Source of the DNA: Natronomonas halophila
GTDB lineage: Archaea > Halobacteriota > Halobacteria > Halobacteriales > Haloarculaceae
NCBI RefSeq assembly: GCF_013391085.1
Contig: NZ_CP058334.1
Location: forward strand, 3,038,001-3,102,000
Reading direction: 5' to 3'
DNA length: 64,000 bases
Positions within the stretch are counted from its first letter, which is position 1; each line of letters opens with the position of its first letter. The notes beneath the pieces were generated by a model. The model searched no databases and was not told the origin of the DNA. It saw only the letters and a program-made list of their open reading frames with translations. Shown piece after piece: positions 8,718 to 16,421 of this stretch. The translations under genes were made by a program, and so were the position numbers.

Positions 8718-9343
8718 CGCTCGATAAGTTCCGTCACGTCGCCGACCGCTTCCTCGAACCCTTCGTCACCGCCGCCGACCGGGTCGGTCTCACCCCGGAC
8801 GGCGTCAGCATCATCGCCTTCGGCTTCGCCGTCCTTGCCGGGATCGCCTACGCTCTGGTCGGCCACGCCGTCGGCCCCATCGAACCGACGCCGCTGCTGT
8901 ACGCTGCCGGTGCCGCCTTCGTCTTCCTGAACGGCTGGATGGACCTGCTGGACGGTTCGCTCGCCCGCCGGCAGGGCGTCGCCTCGAAAGCCGGCGACCT
9001 GCTGGACCACGTACTGGACCGCTACGCCGACATCGTCATCATCGCCGGCCTCGCCGCTGGCACGACCCAGTACCTGCTTGGCCTGCTCGCGATTACGGGC
9101 GTGCTGATGACCTCCTATCTCGGCACGCAGGCCCAGGCCGTCGGCCTCGACCGCGTCTACGGCGGCCTCGTCGGGCGCGCGGACCGCCTCGCCATTATCG
9201 GCATCGTGACGCTGGTTGCCGCCTTTTATACCAGCGCGCTCTATGGCCTCACGCTCGTCGGATGGCTGCTGGTCTTCTTTGCCGTCGTGGGGCACTTTAC
9301 TGCACTCCAGCGGTTCTACTACGCGATGGCCGCTTTGGATTGA
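8714..9343 (+). CDS. CDP-alcohol phosphatidyltransferase family protein (archaetidylinositol-phosphate-synthase-like)
   Basis: A 209-residue integral membrane enzyme with five or six hydrophobic helices. The family motif is intact: 'DLLDGSLARRQG', then 'KAGDLLDHVLDRYAD', giving DGxxAR, eight residues, GxxxD and xxxD near residues 79-102. These Asp residues hold the divalent metals that activate the CDP-lipid. In haloarchaea this gene type is usually assigned to archaetidylinositol phosphate or archaetidylglycerol phosphate synthesis; the head group cannot be decided from sequence. It is the last gene of the hisC operon, overlapping the kinase gene by 4 bp. Its 3' end abuts the tRNA-derived repeats that start four bases after the stop. 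Confidence 0.87.
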   Translation: MTLDKFRHVADRFLEPFVTAADRVGLTPDGVSIIAFGFAVLAGIAYALVGHAVGPIEPTPLLYAAGAAFVFLNGWMDLLDGSLARRQGVASKAGDLLDHVLDRYADIVIIAGLAAGTTQYLLGLLAITGVLMTSYLGTQAQAVGLDRVYGGLVGRADRLAIIGIVTLVAAFYTSALYGLTLVGWLLVFFAVVGHFTALQRFYYAMAALD

Positions 9344-9346
9344 GAC

Positions 9347-9500
9347 GGGCCGAGAGGGATTTGAACTGGAGCAAGACGGTCGGCCTCGCTTCGCTCGTCT
9401 CGCGTGGTTCAAATACCCCTGCCGTTTTCCTCGTCGTGAATGCCCGAGGAGCGCTCCGCTGATGCTCCGCGCTACTCGGTGTAATACTCCTCGGAAAAGC
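9347..9500. repeat. tRNA-Lys 3'-end cassette 1 (tRNA fragment plus inverted repeats)
   Basis: The first 20 bases (9347-9366) are identical to the 3' end of the tRNA-Lys gene at 9629-9702. An inverted, imperfect copy of part of it (GTTCAAATaCCCC, 9407-9419) follows, so the first 73 bases can fold back. The rest of the cassette contains an 11-bp inverted repeat with one mismatch (9444-9454 with 9469-9479) framed by TTTTCC (9425-9430) and GGAAAA (9493-9498). The cassette runs 154 bp to the next tRNA fragment. It encodes no credible protein. Confidence 0.75.
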
Positions 9501-9628
9501 GGGCCGAGAGGGATTTGAACTGAAGAAAGACGTGCTCACTCGCTACGCTCGCTGCGCGCGCCTTTCAGAGTTCAAATCCTCTCTTGGCTATTCCTCGCGC
9601 TCACGAGATAGTTCGCGCGAGGAAGTAG
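9501..9628. repeat. tRNA-Lys 3'-end cassette 2 (tRNA fragment plus inverted repeats)
   Basis: This is the second tandem unit. Bases 9501-9520 repeat the same 20-base tRNA 3' end. An inverted arm at 9569-9583 (AGTTCAAATCCTCTC) pairs with the start of the unit, with one extra G. A perfect 10-bp hairpin follows: TTCCTCGCGC at 9591-9600 with GCGCGAGGAA at 9615-9624. The unit then runs directly into the real tRNA-Lys gene. The two cassettes differ in internal sequence but share the same plan. Confidence 0.75.
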
Positions 9629-9702
9629 CGGGCCGAGAGGGATTTGAACCCTCGACCGACGGCTTAAGAGGCCGTCGCTCTCCCTGACTGAGCTATCGGC
9701 CC
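9629..9702 (-). tRNA. tRNA-Lys (anticodon CTT)
   Basis: Read on the minus strand, the acceptor GGGCCGA (from 9702) pairs with TCGGCCC, the D arm is GCTC/GAGC, the anticodon stem is ACGGC/GCCGT with loop CTCTTAA (anticodon CTT), and the T arm is GAGGG-TTCAAAT-CCCTC. It is 74 nt with a G discriminator, has no encoded CCA and no intron. Its 3' half is the parent of the two tandem fragments on its downstream side. Confidence 0.95.
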
Positions 9703-9791
9703 TGCGACTCATGGTAACCGCGGTTCATTCAAATAGGTTGCGTTCCGGCCGTCCATCGGGACGACGTCGCACGGTTCGGACAGTACGGTCC

Positions 9792-9800
9792 TATTAAGTA
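9792..9800 (+). promoter_or_regulatory. TATA box for the RCK-DHH gene
   Basis: TATTAAGTA is centred about 30 nt upstream of the ATG at 9826. It supports that start as the 5' end of a leaderless or near-leaderless transcript. Confidence 0.6.
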
Positions 9801-9825
9801 CGCTGCGACCCTCGGCACGGCTACC

Positions 9826-11286
9826 ATGAGCAGCGCCATCTCGATGGCCTCGATGTCGACATATGCGATTCTCGGCTGCGGCAGCGTCGGCCATGCCGTC
9901 GCCGAGGAACTCGTCGCGGAGGGGAAGGACGTCCTCATCCTCGACCGCGACGAGGGTCGTGTCGAGGCGCTTCGGGACCAGGACCTCGATGCGCGGACCG
10001 CAGACATCGCTGAGGAAACGGTCGCCGAGGCCGTCGCGGACCGCGACGTCGTCCTCATCCTCTCGCCGAACGTCGAGGCCAACAAGAAGGCCCTCGAAAA
10101 CATCCGCGAGCGGGGCGAAGAACAGTTCATCATCGTCCGCGCCTCGGACCCCGTCACCGCCGACGAACTCTCCGATGCGGGCGCCGATGTCGTTATCAAC
10201 CCCTCGGCGGTCATCGCGGATTCGGCGCTGCGCGCGCTCGAACAGGGCGAACTCGAGTACAAGGCCGCCCAACTGGCGGACGTTCTCGACGACGCAGAGG
10301 AACTCGCGATTCTCGCCCACCGGTCGCCGGGACCGGACTCCATCGCCTCGGCCGTCGCGCTGAAGGCCATCGCCGCGGCCTACGATGTCGAGGCCGACAT
10401 TCTCTATCGCGGCGAAATCGGCCATCAGGAGAACCGGGCGTTCGTCAATTTGCTCGGTATCGAACTGACGCCGTTCTCGGAGGCCGACCTCGCAGGCTAC
10501 GACACCATCGCGCTGGTCGACTGCGCGAAGGCCTCCGAACCGGTCGTCGACCGCGACGTCGACATCTTCATCGACCACTTCGAATCCGAAGTCGAATACA
10601 ACGCCGAATTTACCGATATCCGGCCGAACGTCTCCTCTACCTCGACGATTCTGACGAAGTACATTCAGGAGTTCGACCTCAGTCTTCCGGAGGAGGTCGC
10701 CACGGCGCTGCTCTACGGGATTCGCGCGGAGACGCTGGACTTCAAGCGGGATACCACACCCGCGGACCTGACGGCAGCGGCGTACCTGTATCCGTTCGCG
10801 AACCACGACACGCTCGAACAGGTCGAATCGCCGTCGATGAGCCCCGAGACGCTGGATGTCCTCGCCGAAGCCATCCGGAACCGCGAGGTCAAGGGCAGCC
10901 ACCTCGTCTCGAACGCAGGGTTCATCCGCGACCGGGACGCCCTCTCGCAGGCGGCCCAGCACCTCCTGAATCTGGAGGGTATCACCACCTCGGCCGTCTT
11001 CGCCATCGCCGACGACACCATCTACCTCGCGGCGCGTTCGAAGGACATCCGGATGAACATCGGCAACGTGCTACAGGAGGCCTTCGACGAAATCGGCGAA
11101 GTCGTCGGCCACTCGACGGACGCCTCGGCGGAAATTCCGCTGGGCATCTTCACGGGACTGGAGATTACGGGGGACAACCGCGAGACGCTGCTGCAGTTGA
11201 CCGAGGAAGCGGTGCGGTCGAAACTGTTCCAGGCCCTCGGCGTCGAGGGCGGCAGCAGCGGCGGCGAGAGTTCGAACGGGAGTTAG
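9826..11286 (+). CDS. RCK (TrkA-N) plus DHH-family phosphoesterase
   Basis: A 486-residue two-domain protein. Residues 10-130 form a TrkA-N/RCK Rossmann domain: 'YAILGCGSVGHAVAEEL' carries the GxGxxG nucleotide loop, followed by 'DVLILDRDEGRV' with the acidic residue that binds NAD ribose. The rest is a DHH/DHHA1 phosphoesterase of the RecJ/GdpP/NrnA group: 'AHRSPGPDSIASA', 'ALVDCAKASEP' and 'DIFIDHFESE', then DHHA1 with a glycine-rich 'GIFTGLEITG' end. The eponymous DHH reads DHF here, so the second His is missing, as noted by eye. The family cleaves cyclic dinucleotides or nanoRNA. An NAD-sensing or c-di-AMP-related role is a guess from the domain pairing. The tail is Ser/Gly-rich. Confidence 0.85.
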   Translation: MSSAISMASMSTYAILGCGSVGHAVAEELVAEGKDVLILDRDEGRVEALRDQDLDARTADIAEETVAEAVADRDVVLILSPNVEANKKALENIRERGEEQFIIVRASDPVTADELSDAGADVVINPSAVIADSALRALEQGELEYKAAQLADVLDDAEELAILAHRSPGPDSIASAVALKAIAAAYDVEADILYRGEIGHQENRAFVNLLGIELTPFSEADLAGYDTIALVDCAKASEPVVDRDVDIFIDHFESEVEYNAEFTDIRPNVSSTSTILTKYIQEFDLSLPEEVATALLYGIRAETLDFKRDTTPADLTAAAYLYPFANHDTLEQVESPSMSPETLDVLAEAIRNREVKGSHLVSNAGFIRDRDALSQAAQHLLNLEGITTSAVFAIADDTIYLAARSKDIRMNIGNVLQEAFDEIGEVVGHSTDASAEIPLGIFTGLEITGDNRETLLQLTEEAVRSKLFQALGVEGGSSGGESSNGS

Positions 11287-11576
11287 GCGGGCGCTTCTTC
11301 TTCGTCGGGCTGTCGGAGCCGTTCGACGACTTCGTTGACGAGGACTATGTCGCCGACGGCGCGGACCCAGCGATACGGGATGATGACGCCGTTCGATTCG
11401 CCGACGCGTGCGTCGAACAGGTCGCGGTTGACCTCGCCCAACGCGAGGCCGGTGACGAGTTCCTGGTCGACGTCGAGTTGGATGTCCTCGACTTCGCCGA
11501 CGAAGACGCCGTTGTTCGAATATACTTCACGCCCGACAAGCGCGGTAATCTCCTGAGGGACGGACTCCGGTTCCAT
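11283..11576 (-). CDS. PRC-barrel domain protein
   Basis: A 97-residue single PRC-barrel domain. 'ALVGREVYSNNGVFVGEVED' is the barrel's first strand-turn-strand, followed by 'VTGLALGEVNRDLF' and 'VIIPYRWVRAVGDIVLV', the usual closing strands. PRC barrels act as protein- or RNA-binding adaptors (RimM C-domain, photosynthetic reaction centre H subunit), and archaeal stand-alone forms have been linked to cell division as partners of tubulin-like proteins. This one has no partner domain. It is convergent with the DHH gene and shares 4 bp with its 3' end. A cytoplasmic, probably structural or regulatory role is inferred. Confidence 0.85.
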   Translation of the reverse strand: MEPESVPQEITALVGREVYSNNGVFVGEVEDIQLDVDQELVTGLALGEVNRDLFDARVGESNGVIIPYRWVRAVGDIVLVNEVVERLRQPDEEEAPA

Positions 11577-11727
11577 AGCGGGCGGTGGAGTGGCCAGCCC
11601 TTAACTGTTGCCGGTACCTGCCGTCGCGAGACGCCCAAATAGACACCGTCTGGCTACCGACACTCCCCATGCGCGGCTCGTGCACCTGCCCAAAGGAGTT
11701 AACGTCGCCTATCCACTATCGGCTTCC

Positions 11728-12117
11728 ATGAGCGACGCAGAGGATATCGAGGACATCCGCGAACAGAAAAAAGAGCAACTGCAGGCGACCGCAGGCTCGC
11801 CGGGCGAGCCGATTCACATCGAAAGCACGGACCACCTCGAAGAGGTCCTCGCGGAGAACCACGTCGTCCTCGTGGACTTCTATGCCGACTGGTGTGGCCC
11901 CTGTAAGATGCTGGCACCGACCGTCGAGGAGATCGCGGCCGAAACCGACGCCGCGGTCGCGAAGGTCGACATCGACGAACTCCAGAACCTCGCGCGCGAG
12001 TATCAGGTGCAGGGCGTCCCGACGCTGTACCTGTTCGTCGACGGCGAAACCGCAGACCGGATGGTCGGCGTTCAGGACAAGGCGACGCTCGTCGAGAAGA
12101 TCGACGCCAACGCCTGA
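11728..12117 (+). CDS. trxA: Thioredoxin
   Basis: A 129-residue thioredoxin. The active site 'YADWCGPCKM' places the redox Cys at residues 56 and 59, preceded by 'VVLVDF' and followed by 'VQGVPTLYLFVDG' with the cis-Pro loop. A charged N-terminal extension of about 30 residues ('DAEDIEDIREQKKEQL') is longer than in E. coli thioredoxin and looks helical; short versions are common in haloarchaeal thioredoxins. The ATG at 11728 was chosen because the open frame before it codes a basic, non-conserved stretch. It is a cytosolic disulfide reductase, transcribed alone, and followed by T-rich termination sequence. Confidence 0.93.
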   Translation: MSDAEDIEDIREQKKEQLQATAGSPGEPIHIESTDHLEEVLAENHVVLVDFYADWCGPCKMLAPTVEEIAAETDAAVAKVDIDELQNLAREYQVQGVPTLYLFVDGETADRMVGVQDKATLVEKIDANA

Positions 12118-12145
12118 TTACTCGGGCTTTTCTCGCTTTTTGACG
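12118..12145 (+). terminator. T-rich terminator after trxA
   Basis: Right after the trxA stop come two T-tracts (TTTT and TTTTT) in a GC-rich setting and with no strong hairpin, the usual archaeal transcription stop. There is no gene on this strand for the next 100 bases. Confidence 0.5.
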
Positions 12146-12203
12146 GATAGCGACTGTTTGGGCGAGCAGCGTAGCCCTTCGTTGAACACGAGTCCCCAGT
12201 AGA

Positions 12204-12209
12204 TTTATT
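12204..12209 (+). promoter_or_regulatory. TATA box for the biotin operon
   Basis: TTTATT sits in 'AGATTTATTTGGC', centred 27 nt upstream of the GTG at 12234. It favours that codon over the GTG at 12225 as the leaderless bioB start. Confidence 0.6.
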
Positions 12210-12233
12210 TGGCTGTAAACTGCTGTGGCTAGC

Positions 12234-13346
12234 GTGGTTTACGAGACAGGTAACGAAACGGTCGACGACGCGGTCCGGCGGGTACTCGACGGCGAAACCT
12301 TAGACCGGACCGATGGGCTGGCGCTTATCGCCCAACCGGCGGAGGCGCTGGCTGCGGGCGCCGATATCGTGCGCCGCCACTACTCGGACGGCACGGTCGA
12401 CGCTTGCAGTATCGTCAACGCCAAAGCGGGCGATTGCGCGGAGGACTGCGGGTTCTGTGCGCAGTCGGCCCATTTCGACACCGGCATCGACACCTACGGC
12501 TTCCTCGGCCCGGAGAAGGTACTCGAAGCCGCAAAGCGAGCAGAAGCCGACGGTGCCCAGCGGTTCGGCATCGTCGTCGCTGAAAAGGGCGTCTCGAAGG
12601 AACACCGCCCCGACGAGTGGGCCGAAATCGTCGAGGCGATTCGCCTCGTTCGCGACGAAACCGATGTCGAGGTCGACGCCTCGCTCGGCCTGCTCACACA
12701 GGCGGAGGCTGAGGAACTCGCTGCTGAGGGACTCAACCACTACAATCACAACATCGAGACCTCCCGTCGGTACTTCCCGGAGGTCGTCGGCACCCACTCC
12801 TTCGAGGACCGCCTGAAGACGCTTCGCCGCGCGAAGAACGCGGGCATGGACCTCTGTGCCGGCGTCATCCTCGGGATGGGCGAATCGCCGACCGACCGCG
12901 TCGACGCTGCCATCGAACTGCAGGATATCGGCGTCTCGTCGCTGCCGGTCAACATTCTCAATCCCGTCGAGGGAACGCCGATGGGCGACGCCGACCACGC
13001 TGACATCTCGAAGACGGAGGTGCTCAAGACCATCGCCGTCTACCGCTTTTTACATCCCGATTCGCGGGTGCGACTGACGGGCGGCCGCGAGGTCAACCTC
13101 GCACCGGACGAACAGCACCTGCCCTTCGAGGCCGGTGCGGACGGCCTCCTGACAGGCGATTACCTCACGACGGAGGGCCAGGACCCCGGCGACGACATCG
13201 ACATCATGCAGCGGGCCGGCCTGGAACCGAACCGCGAGGTGAACGAGTTCGACCCCGACGAGGTGAAAGAGCGGCACCGCGAACCGGCGCCTGATACCGC
13301 CGTCGGAACCGCAACGAGCAACGCACAGAGCGAACTGGACGACTGA
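12234..13346 (+). CDS. bioB: Biotin synthase
   Basis: A 370-residue radical SAM enzyme that inserts sulfur into dethiobiotin to make biotin, the last step of the pathway. The radical SAM cluster motif is CxxxCxxC at Cys68, 72 and 75 ('AGDCAEDCGFCAQS'). 'NILNPVEGTPM' and 'VRLTGGREVNL' match BioB motifs; the Arg in 'VRLTGGRE' is the unusual [2Fe-2S] ligand of the family. The GTG start at 12234 is set by the TATA spacing; the GTG at 12225 would add three residues. It is the first gene of a four-gene biotin operon. The C-terminus is low-complexity and acidic, as in other haloarchaeal BioB. Confidence 0.93.
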   Translation: MVYETGNETVDDAVRRVLDGETLDRTDGLALIAQPAEALAAGADIVRRHYSDGTVDACSIVNAKAGDCAEDCGFCAQSAHFDTGIDTYGFLGPEKVLEAAKRAEADGAQRFGIVVAEKGVSKEHRPDEWAEIVEAIRLVRDETDVEVDASLGLLTQAEAEELAAEGLNHYNHNIETSRRYFPEVVGTHSFEDRLKTLRRAKNAGMDLCAGVILGMGESPTDRVDAAIELQDIGVSSLPVNILNPVEGTPMGDADHADISKTEVLKTIAVYRFLHPDSRVRLTGGREVNLAPDEQHLPFEAGADGLLTGDYLTTEGQDPGDDIDIMQRAGLEPNREVNEFDPDEVKERHREPAPDTAVGTATSNAQSELDD

Positions 13347-13358
13347 CACGATACATCT

Positions 13359-14441
13359 ATGGACGACATCAACTTCGCCGTTCTCGGCACCGGTGGCATC
13401 GGCCGACGAGCACTCGACTACTCCACGCGGAAGGACCATCTCACCCCCGTCGCGGCGTGTGACCGCCACGGCGTCGCCGTCGACCACGACGGTCTCGACG
13501 TCGAGGAACTGCTGGCTGCGACGGAAGGCAACATAGCAAGCGAGGGGCGACGCCCCTCGGAAGAAGCGAGCGGCGACCATCGTGAGCCGCGAGCAGATGG
13601 TGGTACGCAAGCGGTCAAACAATCCGGCGCGATGAAAGGCGTCGCGGCCTCCGTACAGGCCGAACCCACGGAAACGCCGATTGACGACATCATCGCCGAA
13701 TCGGACACCATCGACGCCGTCCTCATCGCCCTGCCGAACCTCGAACACGACTTCATCCCGAACGTCGGCGAGCGCTTCGCCGAGGCCGATTACGAGGGCG
13801 TTCTCGTGGACGTGCTCAAGCGCTCCCGCGTCATCGACATCCTCGACGAGCGCGAAGAAACCTACGAGGATTCGGGTATCACTTTCGTCTGTGGCGCGGG
13901 TGCAACGCCGGGCTTCCTGACGGGCGCCGCGGCGCTCGCCGCCCAGTCCTTCGTCGAAATCGAGGCGGTCGAAATCCACTGGGGCGTCGGCCTCAAATCG
14001 GGCTACGAGGACAACCGTGGCACCGTCCGGGAGGATATCGCCCATCTCGATGGCTACGACATCGAGACCGCGCGCAATCTCACCGACGAGGAAATCGAGG
14101 AAATCGTCGCCGAACACGACGGCCGAATCGAGTTCACCGACATGGAACACGCCGACGACGTCCTGCTGGAACGCGCCGGTATCTGCGATGCCGAGGACGT
14201 CACCGTCGGCGGGGTCCTTGACGTCCGCTCCGACGAGAAGCCCACGACGACCACCGTCCGCGTGACCGGGCGCACGTTCGACGGCGAGCGCGGGACGAAC
14301 ACGTTCCAACTCGACGACGCGACGAGCATGGAGGCCAACGTCAACGGCCCCGCACTCGGTTATCTGAAGGCCGGCGTCCGCCGGAACCGCGCCGGCGAAT
14401 ACGGCGTCTTCGGGCCCGCCGACCTGATGCCCGGATTTTAA
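13359..14441 (+). CDS. bioU: BioU-like NAD(P)-binding protein of the biotin operon
   Basis: A 360-residue Rossmann oxidoreductase ('FAVLGTGGIGRRALDY' at the N-terminus) resembling the saccharopine-dehydrogenase/ASADH fold. It sits between bioB and bioF, 12 bp after bioB and directly abutting bioF, and no bioA gene is present here. In cyanobacteria BioU (Slr0355) replaces BioA, turning 8-amino-7-oxononanoate into diaminopelargonic acid with a lysine side chain as amino donor; haloarchaeal bio clusters carry a homologue. 'DVLKRSRVID' has Lys154, and removing an insertion of about 30 residues would put it near position 124, the reported suicide lysine. That correspondence is inferred without an alignment. 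Residues about 60-90 come from an in-frame palindromic insertion. Confidence 0.7.
   Translation: MDDINFAVLGTGGIGRRALDYSTRKDHLTPVAACDRHGVAVDHDGLDVEELLAATEGNIASEGRRPSEEASGDHREPRADGGTQAVKQSGAMKGVAASVQAEPTETPIDDIIAESDTIDAVLIALPNLEHDFIPNVGERFAEADYEGVLVDVLKRSRVIDILDEREETYEDSGITFVCGAGATPGFLTGAAALAAQSFVEIEAVEIHWGVGLKSGYEDNRGTVREDIAHLDGYDIETARNLTDEEIEEIVAEHDGRIEFTDMEHADDVLLERAGICDAEDVTVGGVLDVRSDEKPTTTTVRVTGRTFDGERGTNTFQLDDATSMEANVNGPALGYLKAGVRRNRAGEYGVFGPADLMPGF
13541..13601. repeat. Palindromic insertion inside the BioU-like gene
   Basis: CGAGGGGCG and CGCCCCTCG (13541-13549 and 13551-13559) make a near-perfect 19-bp palindrome. It is followed by nested arms ACCATC/GATGGT (13576-13581, 13596-13601) and GCGGC/GCCGC (13570-13574, 13586-13590). 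It is read through in frame as a hydrophilic Arg/Glu/Ser-rich segment between two well-structured parts of the protein. It looks like a mobile palindrome that preserved the frame. Confidence 0.6.
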
Positions 14442-15641
14442 ATGAGCCTCCAGCACGCCCACGGATTCGACCTCGAAGCACGCCTCCGTGAGCGCGAACG
14501 GCAGGGCCTCCGCCGGTCGCTGGACCCAGTCGAGGAGGTTGCTGGCCGCGCTCGCGTCGCCGAGGACCCGAACGGCGACGCGCCGGCCTTCGGCGAGGAG
14601 CGTCTGGTCTTCGCCGCGAACAACTACCTCGGACTGGCGGGCGACGAGCGCGTGGCGGCCGCCGCAGCGAAGGCGGCCCGCGAAATTGGCACCGGTGCCG
14701 GCGCCTCCCGACTCGTCGTCGGCGATACGCCCGCGCACCGCTCGCTCGAACGCCGACTGGCCGCAGAGAAGGACGCCGAGCGCGCGCTGGCGTTCTCGTC
14801 GGGATACGCGGCAAACGTCGGGACGATTACCGCACTCGACCCCGACGTCATCTTCTCCGACGAACTGAACCACGCAAGCATCGTCGACGGCGCGCGGCTC
14901 TCGGGCGCTGCTATCGAGGTCTACGACCACTGCGATGCGAGCGCACTCGCCGACGCGATGGCTGACCGGGCGGAGACGGCTGCACCCGGAGAATCGTGGC
15001 TCGTCGTCACCGACTCGGTCTTCTCGATGGACGGCGACGTGGCACCGCTGGAAACCATCTGCGACGTTGCTGACGAATACGGCGCGTGGACGATGGTCGA
15101 CGAGGCTCACGCTACGGGCGTCTACGAGGGCGGCATTGTCGGCAAGCGTGGCCTGACCGACCGCGTGGACGTCCAGTTGGGCACGCTATCGAAAGCCCTC
15201 GGCGCGCAGGGCGGGTTCGTCGCCGGAGACGAGACGCTCATCGAGCACCTGCTCAACGCCGCCCGGTCGTTCGTCTTCTCGACGGGACTGGCACCACCCG
15301 CGGCGGCCGCGGCCGAACGCGCGCTGGAACTGGCGTCCGAGCGGCGCGATGCGTTAAAAACGAACGTCGAACGCCTCCGCGAGGGCCTCGACGCGCTCGG
15401 CTACGAGGTGTGGGGCGATACCCACATCCTGCCTGTCGTTGTCGGTGACCGCGACGACGCGCTCGCGCTGGACGAGCGCCTGCGGGAGGCCGGCATCGTC
15501 GCCCCGGCAATCCGTCCGCCGACGGTCCCTGAGGGCACGAGTCGGATTCGACTCGCGCCGCAGGCGACCCACACGACGGCCGATATCGACCGCTGTCTGG
15601 CGGCGTTCGAGGCCGCCGACGAGGAGGCCGGTCTGCTGTGA
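14442..15641 (+). CDS. bioF: 8-amino-7-oxononanoate synthase
   Basis: A 399-residue PLP enzyme of the alpha-oxoamine synthase family that condenses pimeloyl-thioester with alanine. 'LVFAANNYLGLAGDERV' is the family's N-terminal signature, 'GTGAGASRLVVGDTPAH' binds substrate, 'MVDEAHATGVYEG' has the Asp that contacts the PLP pyridine, and 'GTLSKALGAQGGFVAG' carries the PLP Lys. KBL and serine palmitoyltransferase share the fold, but the biotin operon context decides for BioF. It starts at the base after the bioU-like stop, and its stop overlaps the bioD start. No bioC/bioH/bioW pimeloyl supply genes are in view. Confidence 0.92.
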   Translation: MSLQHAHGFDLEARLRERERQGLRRSLDPVEEVAGRARVAEDPNGDAPAFGEERLVFAANNYLGLAGDERVAAAAAKAAREIGTGAGASRLVVGDTPAHRSLERRLAAEKDAERALAFSSGYAANVGTITALDPDVIFSDELNHASIVDGARLSGAAIEVYDHCDASALADAMADRAETAAPGESWLVVTDSVFSMDGDVAPLETICDVADEYGAWTMVDEAHATGVYEGGIVGKRGLTDRVDVQLGTLSKALGAQGGFVAGDETLIEHLLNAARSFVFSTGLAPPAAAAAERALELASERRDALKTNVERLREGLDALGYEVWGDTHILPVVVGDRDDALALDERLREAGIVAPAIRPPTVPEGTSRIRLAPQATHTTADIDRCLAAFEAADEEAGLL

Positions 15642-16306
15642 ACCTTGCCGTCGTCGGCACGGATACGGGTGTCGGCAAGACCGTCGTGACGGCGGCGCTG
15701 GTCGCTCGCCTGCGAGCGGAGGGCACCGACGCCAGCGCCGTCAAGCCCGCCCAGACCGGCTTTCCGGAGGACGACGACGCCGACTACGTCCGGTGGGCCT
15801 GCGGGGACGAGGCGGCGGCCACCCGGCTGCGCACTTTCGGCGAACCGCTGGCACCCGCCGTGGCAGCGCGGCGGGCCGACGACCCCATCGCCTACGAGTC
15901 GCTCCTCGCGGATACCCGCGATGCGATGGCTGACGCCGAGGTCAGCGTCATCGAGGGCGCTGGCGGGCTTCGCGTCCCGCTGTCGAACGACCCGCGGAAG
16001 GAAATCGTCGACCTCGTTTCGGACCTCGACGTGCCGGCGCTCGTCGTCGCACGGTCGGGCTTGGGCACGCTGAACCACACGGCTTTGACCGTCGAGGCGC
16101 TTCGGAATCGTGGCGTATCGGTCCTCGGAGTCGTGCTGAACCGCTACGAGGGCGCGTCGGTCGCCGAACGCACCAATCCCGACGAACTCGAACGGATGTG
16201 TGACTGTCCGGTGTGGACACTGCCGGAGTCGAAACTGGAGACGCCTGAAGCCGTCCGAAAACTCGCCGATAACCTGCCGCCGGTCCACAGACAGATGGGG
16301 GAGTGA
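15638..16306 (+). CDS. bioD: Dethiobiotin synthetase
   Basis: A 222-residue ATP-dependent ligase that closes the ureido ring of dethiobiotin from diaminopelargonic acid and CO2. 'VVGTDTGVGKTVVTAAL' is the BioD P-loop, 'VKPAQTGF' holds the substrate-binding Lys and Thr, and 'VIEGAGGLRVPL' is the Walker B-like motif. The GTG start at 15638 overlaps the bioF stop (GTGA). The length and motifs are standard. It is the last gene of the operon; two inverted repeats before the convergent RNase H gene may end transcription. Confidence 0.93.
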   Translation: MNLAVVGTDTGVGKTVVTAALVARLRAEGTDASAVKPAQTGFPEDDDADYVRWACGDEAAATRLRTFGEPLAPAVAARRADDPIAYESLLADTRDAMADAEVSVIEGAGGLRVPLSNDPRKEIVDLVSDLDVPALVVARSGLGTLNHTALTVEALRNRGVSVLGVVLNRYEGASVAERTNPDELERMCDCPVWTLPESKLETPEAVRKLADNLPPVHRQMGE

Positions 16307-16324
16307 CCCCCCGTGTGACACTAC

Positions 16325-16369
16325 GGAGCCCGTTCGGCTCCACCCGTTAGTATGGTTGGACGTACCATA
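16325..16369. terminator. Inverted repeats between convergent bioD and RNase H genes
   Basis: GGAGCC-5 nt-GGCTCC (16325-16341) and TATGGT-7 nt-ACCATA (16351-16369) lie between two converging 3' ends. They could act as a two-way transcription barrier; this is inferred from position only. Confidence 0.4.
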
Positions 16370-16421
16370 ATTCTGTGGCTAGGTCCGTGAGCGGTCGGTT
16401 CTGGGCGGCGGCACGCTACCA

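Noticed and set aside
12225-12233. GTG at 12225 as the bioB start.
   Set aside because: The TATA spacing and the usual MVYETGN opening favour GTG 12234, though a three-residue longer form cannot be excluded.
13050-15110. A 686-codon minus-strand frame over the biotin operon.
   Set aside because: It overlaps bioB, the BioU-like gene and bioF completely and has the composition of an antisense shadow.
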